Below, piece after piece: positions 21,322-33,203 of a stretch of 64,000 bases of DNA. This DNA comes from Amphirosellinia nigrospora (lineage: Eukaryota > Ascomycota > Sordariomycetes > Xylariales > Xylariaceae): the NCBI GenBank assembly GCA_004123355.1, contig SCHM01000002.1, forward strand, positions 1,054,001-1,118,000. Reading direction: 5' to 3'. The notes beneath the pieces were generated by a model. That model was not told the DNA's origin. It was given only the letters and a program-made list of their open reading frames with translations, and did no database searches. The translations under genes and the position numbers were made by a program. Position 1 is the stretch's first letter. Every line of letters begins with the position of its first letter.

Positions 21322-21683
21322 CTGTAATGTGCCTGAAAATGTTATTCGTATTTATTTGGACTATTGGAGATGTGATGAAGCTTGTATGAATCTTAAAGTA
21401 ATCGTCACCGACTGGACTGAATAGGGGTTAAAAAAACTTGTAATCGTTGGTAGTTGTTGGTCTGCAGATGTACAATGAGGTAAGTCACGTATAATCTTCG
21501 ACTCCAACAAAACATAGGGCTATGGCTTACTCATACAAATATGAATAAATTCTACCAATAAAGCCGATAGCTCGAAACCACAAGGGTGATCACCTCATGA
21601 GTAATCATCCACACATTCAAACAATCATTCCATTCGCTACGGCATAATTCTCGTCATGTCCCAGCCAGCGCAATGCGGACATT

Positions 21684-23111
21684 TCAATAGCTCGTGTCGA
21701 TCCAACCATATCCATTCGGCCAGAGGACGCCCTTTGTCACAGCCGCGCTCGCCGTAGTCTCGTAAACCCGCGACGCCGTGCTCGAGCCATCTCCAGTGTT
21801 TTGGTACTCCTCGAATATGCTGCACAGTCCAGTCAGTCAACTTTGCACACATCGCTCTATATATTAGTAGAAACGCAAGGATGACGTACGGTGTAGCATT
21901 ATCAGCTAGTGTTGTCCATCCCGGGCCGCCACCACCGAGGTCAGGGTGCTATATTGGTAGATGACGCGGGCGAGGACGCGCCACGGCCGACCGAGATATA
22001 CGTTTCCGGAAAGGCTTGTCCCAGAGACCGAGGTGATCTTGTATTATGTTAGTCTCAGCTCCTGTGATCGCAGTCACTGCTACAATTTATCATAACACAT
22101 GAGCGGAATCAGAATCGCGATACTTACAGTCGAGTGATCGATAACATACCAGTTCGTATCGGAGGCCGTCTCGCGCGAGCTCGCGGTGATGGCTCCGCCG
22201 GCCTTGGACGCAATAGTGCACTCTCCGAACCAAGCGGCAGCGTTGCCGAAGATGTAGTCGGTGGCGCCAGCTATGTAGCAGTTGCTGTAATACTGGTATC
22301 CAGCCTTGGCGTAGAGACTGTATGGCAATTAGATGTTTCGTTTTCATCCTCGTCCCAACACTTTCAAAGAGAGACTTATAGAGGGACGAAGAAAGAGAAA
22401 CCTACGTGTCCTGGTACCATCAAACTGACACCCATAATACCCTTGCTGGTTGCCATTAGCCGTCAGTGCGACGGCCTGCGCGCCAGAGCCATAGCCGTTC
22501 ACAACGTTGACTGCGTGCAGAAAACGTGTTAGTCAAGATGTCTGAGTTTCACGTCGTAAAACTTGCTAGATCATACGAAACAAAGATGCTAGGGGATTAC
22601 GCGCGGGGAGTTTATACACACTATTGTACATATTGAAGTCGGTGCCTTTGGCTTGGATCGTACTACTAGCATCCAGATTGCCAGCCTCGGGCGATGAAAT
22701 GGTATGCGTGATCGTGACTGTGTTTTCCTTGTACGTGCCAGTGCTTGATGATATTTAGTCGCTTCTGAGTTAAAAGGGCCCCTCACCGTCAATACGGGTG
22801 GGAGGCGTTATTTTGGATTACTCACTTAGTCGTATAGCCGTAGATGGTCAATGGACCGCCGTACTGGATGACAACTTGCTCCTCGTAGGTTCCACTATAT
22901 AAGAAGATGCAAGCTGAGGAAGTCCCCGACAGCGAATTCAAGGCTGCAGTCAAAGTCTGGTACCAGCCGCTGGTCGTCGTGCCGGGCTTGACGCTGAGAC
23001 AACCACTTGGGGCACTGGTCCGACCCGCCCGCTTCACGACTATTGGGAAGCCAAGGCATGTGGAAGCACCGAGCACCGTTAGGAGAGAGATCTTATTAAT
23101 TGAAACCCCAT
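21684..23111 (-). CDS. Pectinesterase (carbohydrate esterase family 8), multi-exon
   Basis: Pectinesterases demethylate pectin in plant cell walls. Visible family signatures in order: SGTYEEQVVI (GxYxE), GSGAQAVALTANG (QAVAL, oxyanion Gln), QDTLYAKAGYQYY, ATDYIFGNAAAWFG (catalytic Asp in DYIFG), NVYLGRPWRVLARVIYQ (LGRPW), and C-terminal TGDGSSTASRVYETTASAAV. Exon edges readable: 22826 (GTGAGT), 22743, 22622 (GTGTGT), 22510, 22406 (GTAGGT), 22317, 22128 (GTAAGT), then a last intron ending TGTGCAG before IFEEYQNTGDG. The stop is at 21684. One missing base each is needed between CQF and YQDT, in the CCC run near 21921, and near the start (Met 23111) to keep frame. Those look like assembly deletions, though a pseudogene is possible. 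A signal peptide is likely (KISLLTVLGASTCLGF). Confidence 0.85.
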
Positions 23112-24053
23112 TTTATCGAGTATTCATAACCCGATCACGGGCTCTCAAGTCCAGACGACAGCTATTGTGGGAAGGCACCAGAAATGTGCTCTGCAGATGA
23201 TCGTCGCAACCATGCTATTTATATTTCTATGCCGATGGACTGGGACACTTGCTAAATGGAGGGGTTCGTGGCTTTTAGTTTGCTAGATCCGTATTCACCT
23301 TGACTCTCTCACGCGGCTTTTCACCCGAGATCTGCGTACCGGCGTGTGCCACGGACATATTTTTTCCGGGGCAGGGGGATACCCAGTCAAATATCCGGAG
23401 CCCGAGCGTCCGTTACTACTGCGTACTTAGGTAATACCCACAAAGAGGCTCCCCCCGAGCGCTAGTTATAGTCGTCTATCGTGAAATCCAGCACCGCCGG
23501 ACGGGAAAAGGTGGACATGTGCACAGGTCCTTAACGTAGTGCTGCTCCTTGTCTTCCCCAAATGAACCGTAGTTTTGGAGAGAAGGGGTTGTAAGCCCTA
23601 ACTTAGCTAGCTTATAGAGAATCCAAAAAAAGGCCCCTGGTCATTTCTGGATGAGTTTTAACGGATGGGTGAGTGCTAACCTTTTGAATTCACGTGTAGT
23701 ATACAATGTAGAGCCAGTAGAGTACCAGGACAGATGCGTTGACCCCTTTTGCGGTCTCCTTTCTAACGAAGCCCAATCGTGTACTGTTTCCTTTCTACTT
23801 CCTTTCCTTTGGACTCCTATTTACCGAACCCTATTATACATCCTGTCTATCTTGAAACAATAGAAAAACCGTTACGAACAGATGTCGATATAAGAACAGG
23901 AAAATGCCCAATAAGAAAAGGGAGTCTGCCACTATTTTCGCAACGTACGTTCACATCAGGTTGTGCCCCTATTTTCGTCATTCTTTGACAGGCACTGGCA
24001 TTGTTCCCTCGTACATGGATTCGTTGGTTTCGTATGTGAATACCAATACTGGA
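23112..24053. other. Intergenic, nothing recognised
   Basis: Promoter side of the pectinesterase gene and 3' side of the chromodomain gene. Contains pyrimidine-rich runs near 23770-23860; no gene supported. Confidence 0.4.
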
Positions 24054-27000
24054 TCATTTCCGTTTAAGAAGCTCGTCGATGAGCTTCCCCGCGATGTCGA
24101 CGCAAACGTAGCCGTAGTCTCGACCCTCCGCTACCTGCTCTGCCCACCACTCTAGCGTCGGCCGGTATTGATACCGTATATGGCTGCATTGAGGATCCTG
24201 CAATCGAGCATTTAAACAAGCTTCATGAAGATCGTTGAGACATTTGGTCCCACGGCCCTTAGTTCCCCTATGAACAGGGTGCCAGATCATTCTTTCAGGT
24301 TTGCGTTTATCATCCTCAGTTTGTGGGATACGCTTGAGGGCAAGCTCGAAAGCCTTCCCTTCAGGCTTCGTCCTCAGCGTCATAGGGGACATACCGGCAT
24401 TCCATAACCTCTGATCAATAGCAGTCCATTTGCCACTAAGAAGGGTATCGTAGGGTGGCAATTCGTCTCTAACCTTATTGAACATCTCCGTAATCCTTCG
24501 ACATGTTATATCTAAAGGGTTGTCGCGGGAGCCAAACTGAAGATTGGTGGCGCTGCTATACCAGACATGTGACAATGGGTGCCCGGGGTATTTGATGGTG
24601 ACGTTCTCATAAACATAATCAATCAACTGGCACTGCATGTCCAGTAGGCAATGCCCGAATTTCTCCCTGTCTGCTACAGCTATATCCCAGATGAAGAGTT
24701 CAATTGTGCTAAAGTTTCCGCGACCGTTAATGAAATGAGGGTTTCTAGGCCGGCAAATAGCAAGCCACGGATGCCTTTCATATCTCCGCTTCGGCATATA
24801 CTCGTCCCAGGTATCGGTTATGGTGTAGAACAGACCGTACCATGTGTTGACTTTCTTGTTGAAATCTGGTGCTGCGTCTAGCCAACCTTTAAAATCATCA
24901 AAATGCATCGTATCTCCATCACCAAATTGGACAGCCATATTTTGATCCGTCCAAGATACTGGCTTATGGTGGAGTGCAGACCAATTCTTGCGTTCTGGTG
25001 CCTGGTTGGCGTCTAACCAGCGCTGCAATTCCTGGGCACTGCCCGTGTGAAAAATAGAACCTGGAAATGAAAATCCTGGTTCGGAAATAGAAGTCCTCCA
25101 CTTTCCGATGACTTCAGGGGGCCATCTACAACACCGCCCGTGCCCCAGGCAATGTTAATTTGGGTGCCGTGCTTGTTGGCCTCCTTTTGGAGTTCTGTTG
25201 CAAACAGCTTTCGTTGGACAAGGACACCAGCTATGTCCGGATCGCTGCCTTCTGTATCTAAATATCTCGGAATTTCAATGTAACGATATGCTCGCCGGAT
25301 GTTACTAGGATCAGAGCCCAGAATGTAGAATCTCCTGAAGCGATCACATTTCAGCTGAGTCCACCAGCAGAAGGCATTGACCAAGCTTTGTTCGTCACTT
25401 GGATCGATCAAGTCATTGAGCCAATAAACTCTGCGAATATCTATAGAAGCAATTTTAGTCAACCTCGCAGGGTTTAAAGAGTTGGAGATAAAGAAGAATC
25501 AGAAAGATCAAATATACCCTACCTTCACTTGCCTCGTTATCTCCGAACTGCTCCATTATCTCCTGAAGCAGCTGCCAAGCATAGAAATGATTATCAATAT
25601 CCCTCTTAGTCCGACCAGCCCGTTCGAAGAATTCATGCACATCCTTATTGCCCGGGTTAAGCTGCATTAAGGCATCATGTTCTTTCTGCTTGTCGGCTGC
25701 AACGTCTCTTAGAAACCGAGGAAATTCATGACAAGTCATGATGATGTGACCTGGGTTATGGGCAAACAGTTTAAACCATTTCAGAAATTTACAAAGCTTC
25801 GCGGGCTCTGAGATCGCAAAACTTGGAGTAATGAGGAATGCCCGGCCGTAAGGGAACAGCCGTGTCAGTCGCAGTGTACCCGGTACACTAATCGCATCCA
25901 AATCTGAGGGGTATTGGGGTTTCTTATTCTCTCCTGGGTCCAAATGCCAGAATGTATACCTTCCGTCCTCAAGCATTCGCCATAGATGTGGAATTTTCTC
26001 CAGCTTCCATAAAGTGAAATCAGCATGAGAAATGATTGTGCCTCCGGCGCCAGCTTGTACGGCTTCATGAAATAAACGCCAACTATTCAGCTGTTCCACT
26101 GTAAAGATCGGCCGATCCGGTTGGTGGACACCTTTCCATAGTAAAATTAGTATCATTCCTAAAGAAAGTTGTCGATAATTTAATTTTGAGGAGTACTCGT
26201 AATCGGATCCAAGCATAATCACTCCTAGCAATTGTCGGGCTTTTAAGGGGACTAGTAGCATATAAATTTGCCTATTTGTAAATCGAGAATCTTGTGGCAG
26301 CAATAGACTTTTAAAATCAAGTGCAGTCAACCCTCCTAGAAGCTCTGGGTCATTCGCCCGTTGGGGCAAAGGAAGCCTGTTGAATGCCTTGAGGCTCAGA
26401 ATAAAATTCCGACGGGTAGACTTTGGAAAGGATAGTTGACCTATATATAAGGTACCACAGCGTAATGTCGGGGTTGGGCTTTTTAGCAGCAACCTCGAGC
26501 CAATCCCATTCGTTACTATCTGCCGGGTAGACTAGGATCGAATACTCACTTGCAACTAAATGCAGTCCGATCAGCCCTCGCTGAAGTGCTAACGCGACAT
26601 TCCTCAAGGCGGCCGCGTGTTCAGGTACAACTGGCTCAATAGGACCAGCTGACAGTTTTTCTCCAATCAGTTGCTGTCTCTGAGAAAGAAATGGAAAGAT
26701 GTGCAGCTGTCCTTGAGATGAAGGAGACTCTTGGCCTTGAAGGCAGTCAACCAAGCAGAAGAGTGTCGAGTAATGCCATTGAAACCGACTATAATTGCTT
26801 CTCCCTTTCCAAACTTAACGGGTTTCTGTATCGTATGTGTTTGTCCACGTTCTTGATATGCTGCTAGGGAGCACTTCCTTGAAGGGATCGGTATCTCCTT
26901 GTCTGCAACTGGGTTATTGGCACTAGAAGTTTGTCCGGCATGTCATCAAATAAGTCGTCGATCGTACTAGTCAATGCGTCATCGTCCTCTCCGTAAAGCG

Positions 27001-28446
27001 GACGGACTTTTTACGCTTCAATATGGGCACTTCCTCAACATCTGTCTGATGTGTAGTTCCAATAGGCGGCTGAGGCTTAAGTATCGGTGCCGAAGTTCCG
27101 AGAGGCAGATTCGCTGCCTCCTTATCATGTGGTGACGTAATAGCAGTCGGCGAAGTGAGGCTTGGATTCCTCAAACTTGTATTCGGCTGCTCATTGCCAA
27201 TGATTAATCTAGACGGGATCGAAGATAAGGCACCTACAGCATCTCCCTTCTCGATGCCTCTTTTTCTTGCAATGTTCGTAATACGCATGTTGGAAAAAGC
27301 TTTGGGCGGTTTAGAAGGATCGGCCATGACATCACCTAAATTTTGTCTCCTCTTACGTATCTTTCCCCCACCTGCAAATACATTAACAGCCGACGAGGCT
27401 GGGACTTGTCGAGTTCTAGTCGCGGTAAGCCGCTTGGCTTTCAAATTATTGGCTGGTGTAGAAGATGGAGCAGGCACCTTTGCTGCAGTTGAAGGTGCTT
27501 GGATAGTAGCAACCGGAGCATTTTGCGTTGACGTCTTAGCTGTATTAGGCTTAAAGACACTCTTTCTTCCGGCTGTTCCCTGATAACCAGTCATTGTACC
27601 ACCAACCCCTTTGCGAATGGGCCCGGACGGTGCCAATGAGGAAGAACCTGATGAAGGGCCTGAGGCAGAAGTCTTCGCCGAGGTCTTCGACAGTGGTACG
27701 GGGAGTTGCTGATCTCGACCCTTTTCTAGTATTCGTGGCGTGCCCGAACCCTTTTGAGATGTCTGAGAGGGAATGCCTACGAATGTCTTTTGTTTATGAA
27801 CCCTTTGAGTCGTGGGTGCAGCCCTAGGCGCAGTCCTAGGCGTTGTCGTGGCTAATGGCGATGTTGGTGTGCCAGTCGTAGTCTTGGATTTTGACGACGG
27901 AATACTGGGAGGATCAGCTTCGGCCACTTCTTTCGCCTCGTCGTCAGAGCTAGCTAGATCCCGGTCGGAAGGTGAGGCTATGGGCGTATCATAAGCAGAT
28001 TCAGGTGGGAATGGCGCTGTTAATTGCAAACCGAGCTGCTGGCGTTTGGCATTGCGTCTCATGTGCCTCTGAGCTCTTTCTGCACAGGCAGCATCATACG
28101 TCGATAGATTAAAAGTCTCGCGCTTTCCAGCTTCAATTTCGGCTTTGTTCTCTTTCCATTTAGTGAGTAGGCCATCGCCGAGATTCTCGACAGGTTCCCA
28201 AGTGCAATCTTCGAGCTTAAAGCCGTCCCACTTTATGAGGTACTGGGAAGCGCCGGGGGTGAGGGGATGTGGCCGTTCAGCCAGGATGTCGTCAACCTCC
28301 CATTCCTTTTCGGAATCATTATCTTCGGGATTGGTGGAAGTGATGGACAAGTCATCCTCGTCCCTATCATCTGGCTGTTGGGAGGTATCCTCTTCCCGAG
28401 AAAGAGAAGCCGCGGAGTCGTTTAGCGACATATTATGATAGCTCAC
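24054..28446 (-). CDS. Large chromodomain protein, nuclear
   Basis: The N-terminal 491 residues are in one frame (28446-26971). An acidic leader is followed by a chromodomain at residues about 47-105 (WEVDDILAERPHP...QYLIKWDGFKLEDCTWEPVENL), with the aromatic-cage and WEP signature of methyl-lysine readers. A long Ser/Thr/Pro-rich disordered region follows, then the basic KRKKSVRFTE patch. Coding continues to 24054 through conserved-looking blocks: VGFNGITRHSSAWLTAFK, GLIGLHLVASEYSILVYPA, IMTCHEFPRFLRD, then an intron near 25520-25440 and a last block with PRYLDTEGSDPD and WRAEQVAEGRDYGYVC-like sequence. At least five single-base gaps (near 26980, 26940, 26700, 26400 and 25060) must be filled to join the blocks. 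I treat it as one gene because all blocks are on one strand with no intergenic gaps and match the layout of fungal chromodomain proteins with a C-terminal unknown domain. Separate genes cannot be excluded. Confidence 0.7.
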
Positions 28447-29506
28447 GCAGGCGATCCCAACCTAGTAATCTGAATGATTGGCATTGGGTATCAAAAAATT
28501 TGACAACCAACTCCCTTGCATAGAAGAGGGGTCATAGATGACAACTGAAGGTGAAGGATGATGGCGGTGGCGGTGGCGGCGGTAGCAATAAGTGCAGGTG
28601 CGTATAAGAGAGATTGGATGCTCTGCTTGAGTGAGGAAGATTTGATGAGGTGCCGTAACTGATAGAGTCACCTTCCCCTGGAGCTGATGAATCAGTCTGT
28701 TGTGTCTGACGGACTAGGTACGAATGATTGGAGTGGTTACCTAGCACATACACGCGCTTGTACACCCTTTGACGCAGTCGATTCGAGCGGTGTTTGAGGT
28801 CGAAAAACACTCCAGTTATTATTACTTAGCTCTGGGCACCTAGGTTGGCAGGGATAAGCAGGTACCTGGCCATCCGCTAAGAGTACACTAGGTACAGCTA
28901 CGACCATAGCCAATTGATGTGGGGCGCCGAACCCTTGAGCTTGTCGTGCCGGGTCCACTACATACCTACTTCTCCTATACTCCGTATGCGACACCATAAG
29001 AGCTGAGAGCGATAATAGATATCATAGTGTCAGTGTACGTTCACAGACAAACAAAATCATGTGCAGCCTTGAATCAAGTAAATGAGGCAGTTTGTATAGT
29101 GTTGTATTTCCAGCATTGGGATACCTCATTTACCAGGTTCAACACTGAACGAATTGGCAGTTGTTCTTACCACAGTAATCTGGTCTACAGAACTCACTCT
29201 CACTTCTCCTCCTGCCCCCAACAAAGCTCAGCTTTATAAGGAGGTAGGTGAACAATTCTACTTCTTGCCATCTTTGACTAGGCAGAGAACTATGGTAAAT
29301 TAGAAAAGAACCCTATAAGATTTCCGCTCGCTAATGTATATGCCCCAGATAATAGAAGCAAATCCAAACTCGGTACATACATATCCCAGACGCTACTCGA
29401 AGCTAGCATTCTATCTCGCCAGTCGACTTGTCGTCAACACCTCTCTCCCAATACATGCCATCATCACTGCGCCTACCCAGAACAGACGAACACAAATGAA
29501 CCCTTA
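28447..29506. other. Intergenic; (GGT/GGC)n stretch
   Basis: 5' flank of the chromodomain gene. A 'ggcggtggcggtggcggcggt' run at about 28563-28583 is the only notable element. Short ORFs are not convincing. Confidence 0.4.
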
Positions 29507-30417
29507 CTAATATCGATATGAATCTCGACTTCGCTGCCTGCTTGACCGTGGCCTCCCATCATCGCCGCCCTCGTCCAACAGCCAATCCTCGACATTCCTC
29601 CAACTACGCGCCCCGGGATCGACCTCGCGCTCGATGCCATGCCGACTGCGACTTCTCCCGCCACGCTCACCCCGCACGTCCCAATCCCCCCCGAAGTGGC
29701 CCCCCGGCTGAGATCCCGGCTCCGCGGGCGCGCGACAATCTCCATCTTCTCGAGGACCTCGGCGTCGCCTGAGGGCCGCCGCCACTTGCGGTCCCACTTC
29801 TCCTGCTTGATGTCGTCGCGCACGCGCCGGGCCTCGATGCGCTTCTCCACCGCATTGGCGCCCAACGCGCCCACGGCCGCCCCAACTACGGCTCCGATGA
29901 GTTGGTTGCGCTTGTGTTGCTCGATATCGTCCTTGTTTAGGTGCTGCCGGTTGCTCGTGAGATCGACCGCCTCCCGCGCCGCGAGCCCGCCGACCAGCGC
30001 CCCTAATACACCGACCCCCAGGCCCGTCGTCGAGTCCGTGAAGGTGCTGTCGACGAACCGCTTGGCTTTCTGCATAGGCGACCGTACCCTGCCGTCGTCC
30101 GAGTCGTCGCTGTCGCCATACTTGTTTTCGCCCCTCTCCCTCGTTCCGTCACGCGGCGAGTCGATGGGAGGCGGTACTGATCTTGGTCGCGAGCGCGACT
30201 CGGTCCCATGCAATCCCGTCGATTGTGAGCGCGGCTGGTGGGACGGTTCTAGCGGCTCGTACGTCAGTCGGGCTTGCGGCTTTCCATTATATGTTGTGCC
30301 GCCCGGACTGGCAACATCAGGGTAAGCGGAAGAAGCCGCGGTTGCCCCGTTCGTCGAATATCCGTAATAGTCGGCAGCGTGGCCGCGGGCGGGATACCTG
30401 TCTTCGTATCGTGACAT
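29507..30417 (-). CDS. Glycine-zipper protein with Arg/Ser-rich flanks
   Basis: The start is MSRYEDRYPARG (30417); an in-frame Met at 30486 is less likely. The N-terminal half is disordered and rich in Arg, Ser, Pro and Asp. Two glycine-zipper hydrophobic hairpins follow: TGLGVGVLGALVGGLAAREAV and NQLIGAVVGAAVGALGANAVEKRIEARR. These resemble the Rick_17kDa/glycine-zipper 2TM type found in many fungal proteins of unknown role, probably membrane-associated. The frame breaks at the six-C run 29700-29705. Restoring one base lets it end in ...WRNVEDWLLDEGGDDGRPR...RDSYRY at 29507, more protein-like than the listed frame ending. GC content is high here and creates long shadow ORFs on the other strand. 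Confidence 0.65.
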
Positions 30418-32269
30418 GTCCTTTTTCTTTGCGAATACTAATAAATCAAATGTCTGGTAGGGGATATCGTAAATCGGTAAACACAAACGTCTTTATGATT
30501 TGTGGCGAAAGGTAAAGATTCTATATCACTAATAGTGGGGTGACCTTTGGTCCCTTATGACTGCCGGTGTTGTGACAGCAGATGCGACTGATGGGATGTT
30601 CACCTGTGCAATCCCATGGGGGTCTCAGAAGCCCCACCTCTGTCGGCTTTCTGTTCTGGTCCTCTGATCAGACCCTGATGCTCTAGGCTGTCTCTCGCTC
30701 CGAATGAAAGAGCTGTTGTCGACGAAGGCAGTGAGTTGTTTCTGCGCCACACATGAACATACAAGTAGGTAGACCGCACACTAGGCAGCAAGTGTCAAGG
30801 CTTGGTGAACACGGGCTGTTTAACTTGGATAACCGAACGAGACCATCCCGCGACTTTATTATCGAGGTTCTTGCTGTACTGTGACGTGACATCTGCTTAT
30901 TCCATCCTGTGCTTATGCCCAACACGACGCTGCCCTCCCTCAATGTATACTGTACGATGAAGCCGCCCCATGCTCGCAACCAATATTTCGACCACCACAG
31001 GAAACAAAACCCGCAAGGGAAGCCACTCTTATTGGGGCGAAACAACGCTGCAGCAGATCCAGCGGGAGGCGAAGTAACTGTAGGCCGAACCCCTTCATCC
31101 GTACAGTTAGCATTGGTCGGTTGGCCCTTGCCGTGGTGGGGGATGACATCACAGCTGGTCCAGCGCTTAACCGCAATGGTCCAGGTGTTCTTGGCTCGTC
31201 GAGTCTGGCGTCGTAAGTGTGCTGTCAGTACAGACGCATCAAGCAATACTTATAGGCGTTCATGTTCATACTGGGGAAAGTGATGGGATGCGCAGTCTAA
31301 ATCCGGACTGTGTCATGATGATATTATATGCGCGGAGCCCCGGACGGACCCGGATGCCCCGCGCTATTGGAGACGTTGCCACATATCTTAATCCATTGGC
31401 ACATCGTGCAGCGCTGTCGTCGTGACAGATTCTCTTAGTCGAGAAGTGGTGTTGATTTTGGACTCGACTTACCCCAGTCGAACAATAGAATCCCGGGCAC
31501 CTTTCTCTTTGTATATTCATCGTCAGGCATAGCCGATGATTCTAGAACTTGGCTATCGCATCTTTGAGGCAAGACAAAATCCCCCTTCTTCGTGCCCCCA
31601 GTGTCCCCAGCGTTGAACAATTCAATCAAACGTTTAACCCGCTACTTATTCTGTCATACAGCCCAGCCATAGAATCACAGATCTATAAAGCTCTCTTATC
31701 ACACACGAAGATCGCCGGATTCCCGAATACATAAAGTCCGGCCAAGGTCTGATGTCTTCCCAGTTGACTGGGAGTGTCTCAGTAATCAATAGCATTAAGC
31801 CCTTAGCCTTATATTTCAGCTTACCAGTGATCTACCCGTGACCATCCTTCACCCTAGAGCCCCAAGCACCTGACACCTTAGGGCCAGCCTCGGCCTCGAG
31901 GTTAAGATATCTCTATACAGCTGAAAAGTGAGATAGATCACGAGTACTCGTCCACTTGCAAAGAAGCTATCGATCGGAGCCCAGCCGAAAGGTAGGTTAG
32001 ATAGTAGGCCTCGAGGTCTCGTTATGAATAAAGACAAAGGATGAGGCTAGTTTGAAGAGAAAAAATGGAAGGCCTGAGCGGATTATCAGCTGAATACGAA
32101 CCGCTATTTGAAGCTCTTGAGCAGAACCTCTTGTCACAATATGACAAGAAATAATCACAGACGCCTCAGCAAGGGACAAAGACCACCAGTGTAGCTAAGC
32201 TAGTCAATTAGTGGCTATCTGGGAGACGGCGGCGACGCAAGGTCATTATGTCAACCCTATCTAACAAAC

Positions 32270-32425
32270 AGAATTTTCCATTTGGAAGAAAACCAAACCA
32301 CTTTCACGCATTCATTACCATCATCCATGACATGACAAGTTAGGAAACTCGACCCCCAATTTTTTTTTTCCATTCGAAAGAAATCAAACCACCTTTCCAT
32401 CGTCCATGACACAACAACCCCATTT
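32270..32425. repeat. Imperfect direct duplication, about 60 bp
   Basis: The segment from about 32275 (ttttccatttggaagaaa...catcatccatgacatgac) recurs at about 32368-32425 (ttttccattcgaaagaaa...catcgtccatgacacaac), each near a 'cccca + T-run'. Confidence 0.7.
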
Positions 32426-32497
32426 TTTTGGTTTAGGAAACAAACAGTCCACCAAAACCTCAGCCGCTTTCCGCATGGCAGTTATGAGGCGAGATCG

Positions 32498-32534
32498 GTG
32501 CGACAAGTGCGACAAGTGCGACAAGTGCGACAAG
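32498..32534. repeat. (GTGCGACAA)4 minisatellite
   Basis: Four tandem copies of the 9-mer gtgcgacaa, the last followed by a partial copy. Confidence 0.95.
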
Positions 32535-33203
32535 AGTGCAAAATAAACGCCGTAGTACGTCTCATACTCAATATCGGTCGTTGGCGTCTGGCGAAGAAAC
32601 GGACCAAGACACGATGAGTTTTCCAGACAGGTGGATTGGGATGCAAAATCAACTTTCTCCTGAACACGGCGCCCGCCACTTTGGCTAACCGATGGAGTAG
32701 TTTTCAAACAAATTTGGTGCGAACAGGATAGGAAAGGGGAAAATCAAACAGCGTAACGAGGCGTCCAGCTTCATTCCAATCCCATCATCTGGTCAAAGAC
32801 AGGCTAGGTGAGAACGTGTACAGCATCCGTTGTTGCCGATCAATGGTCGAAAAAGCAGGGCACGCGGCGAAGAGGTTGGACAAGTCAACACCGACAGGCA
32901 AGTCGCGGGGCGGTCTTGGAAATTTGATAGGAACAGTACAGAGGAGAAGTGCAAAAAAAAGCTTCACGAGACGAGGCTTCTAGTCGTAAGAGCTTTCGAG
33001 TTAGAGGACTCGAAGATGAAAAACAGAGCGTCGTACGGTGCAAAAGAAGAGCATCCGCCAAGGAATGTCAAGATGCCAAATTTGAGCCTGCAAAGCCAAA
33101 TAAATGTCCGACATCGTTTTCACCGAAGTGACTAGTGATGACGGAAATGAGACAAAATTCGACTGGGACTTCAGGTCTTCGTGACTCCAGCATCATCACT
33201 GAA

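Larger units (their letters stand above)
30418..33203. other. 2.8 kb gene-poor region with local repeats
   Basis: No gene supported. It holds the imperfect duplication and 9-bp tandem repeat listed separately. The 187-aa minus ORF at 30683-31246 and its plus-strand partners lack coding character. Confidence 0.4.

Noticed and set aside
29639-30325. 228-aa plus-strand ORF
   Set aside because: GC-rich shadow of the glycine-zipper gene; composition is Arg/Ser/Pro noise.
30683-31246. 187-aa minus-strand ORF
   Set aside because: No domain, competing frames of similar length on both strands, no promoter or splice context.
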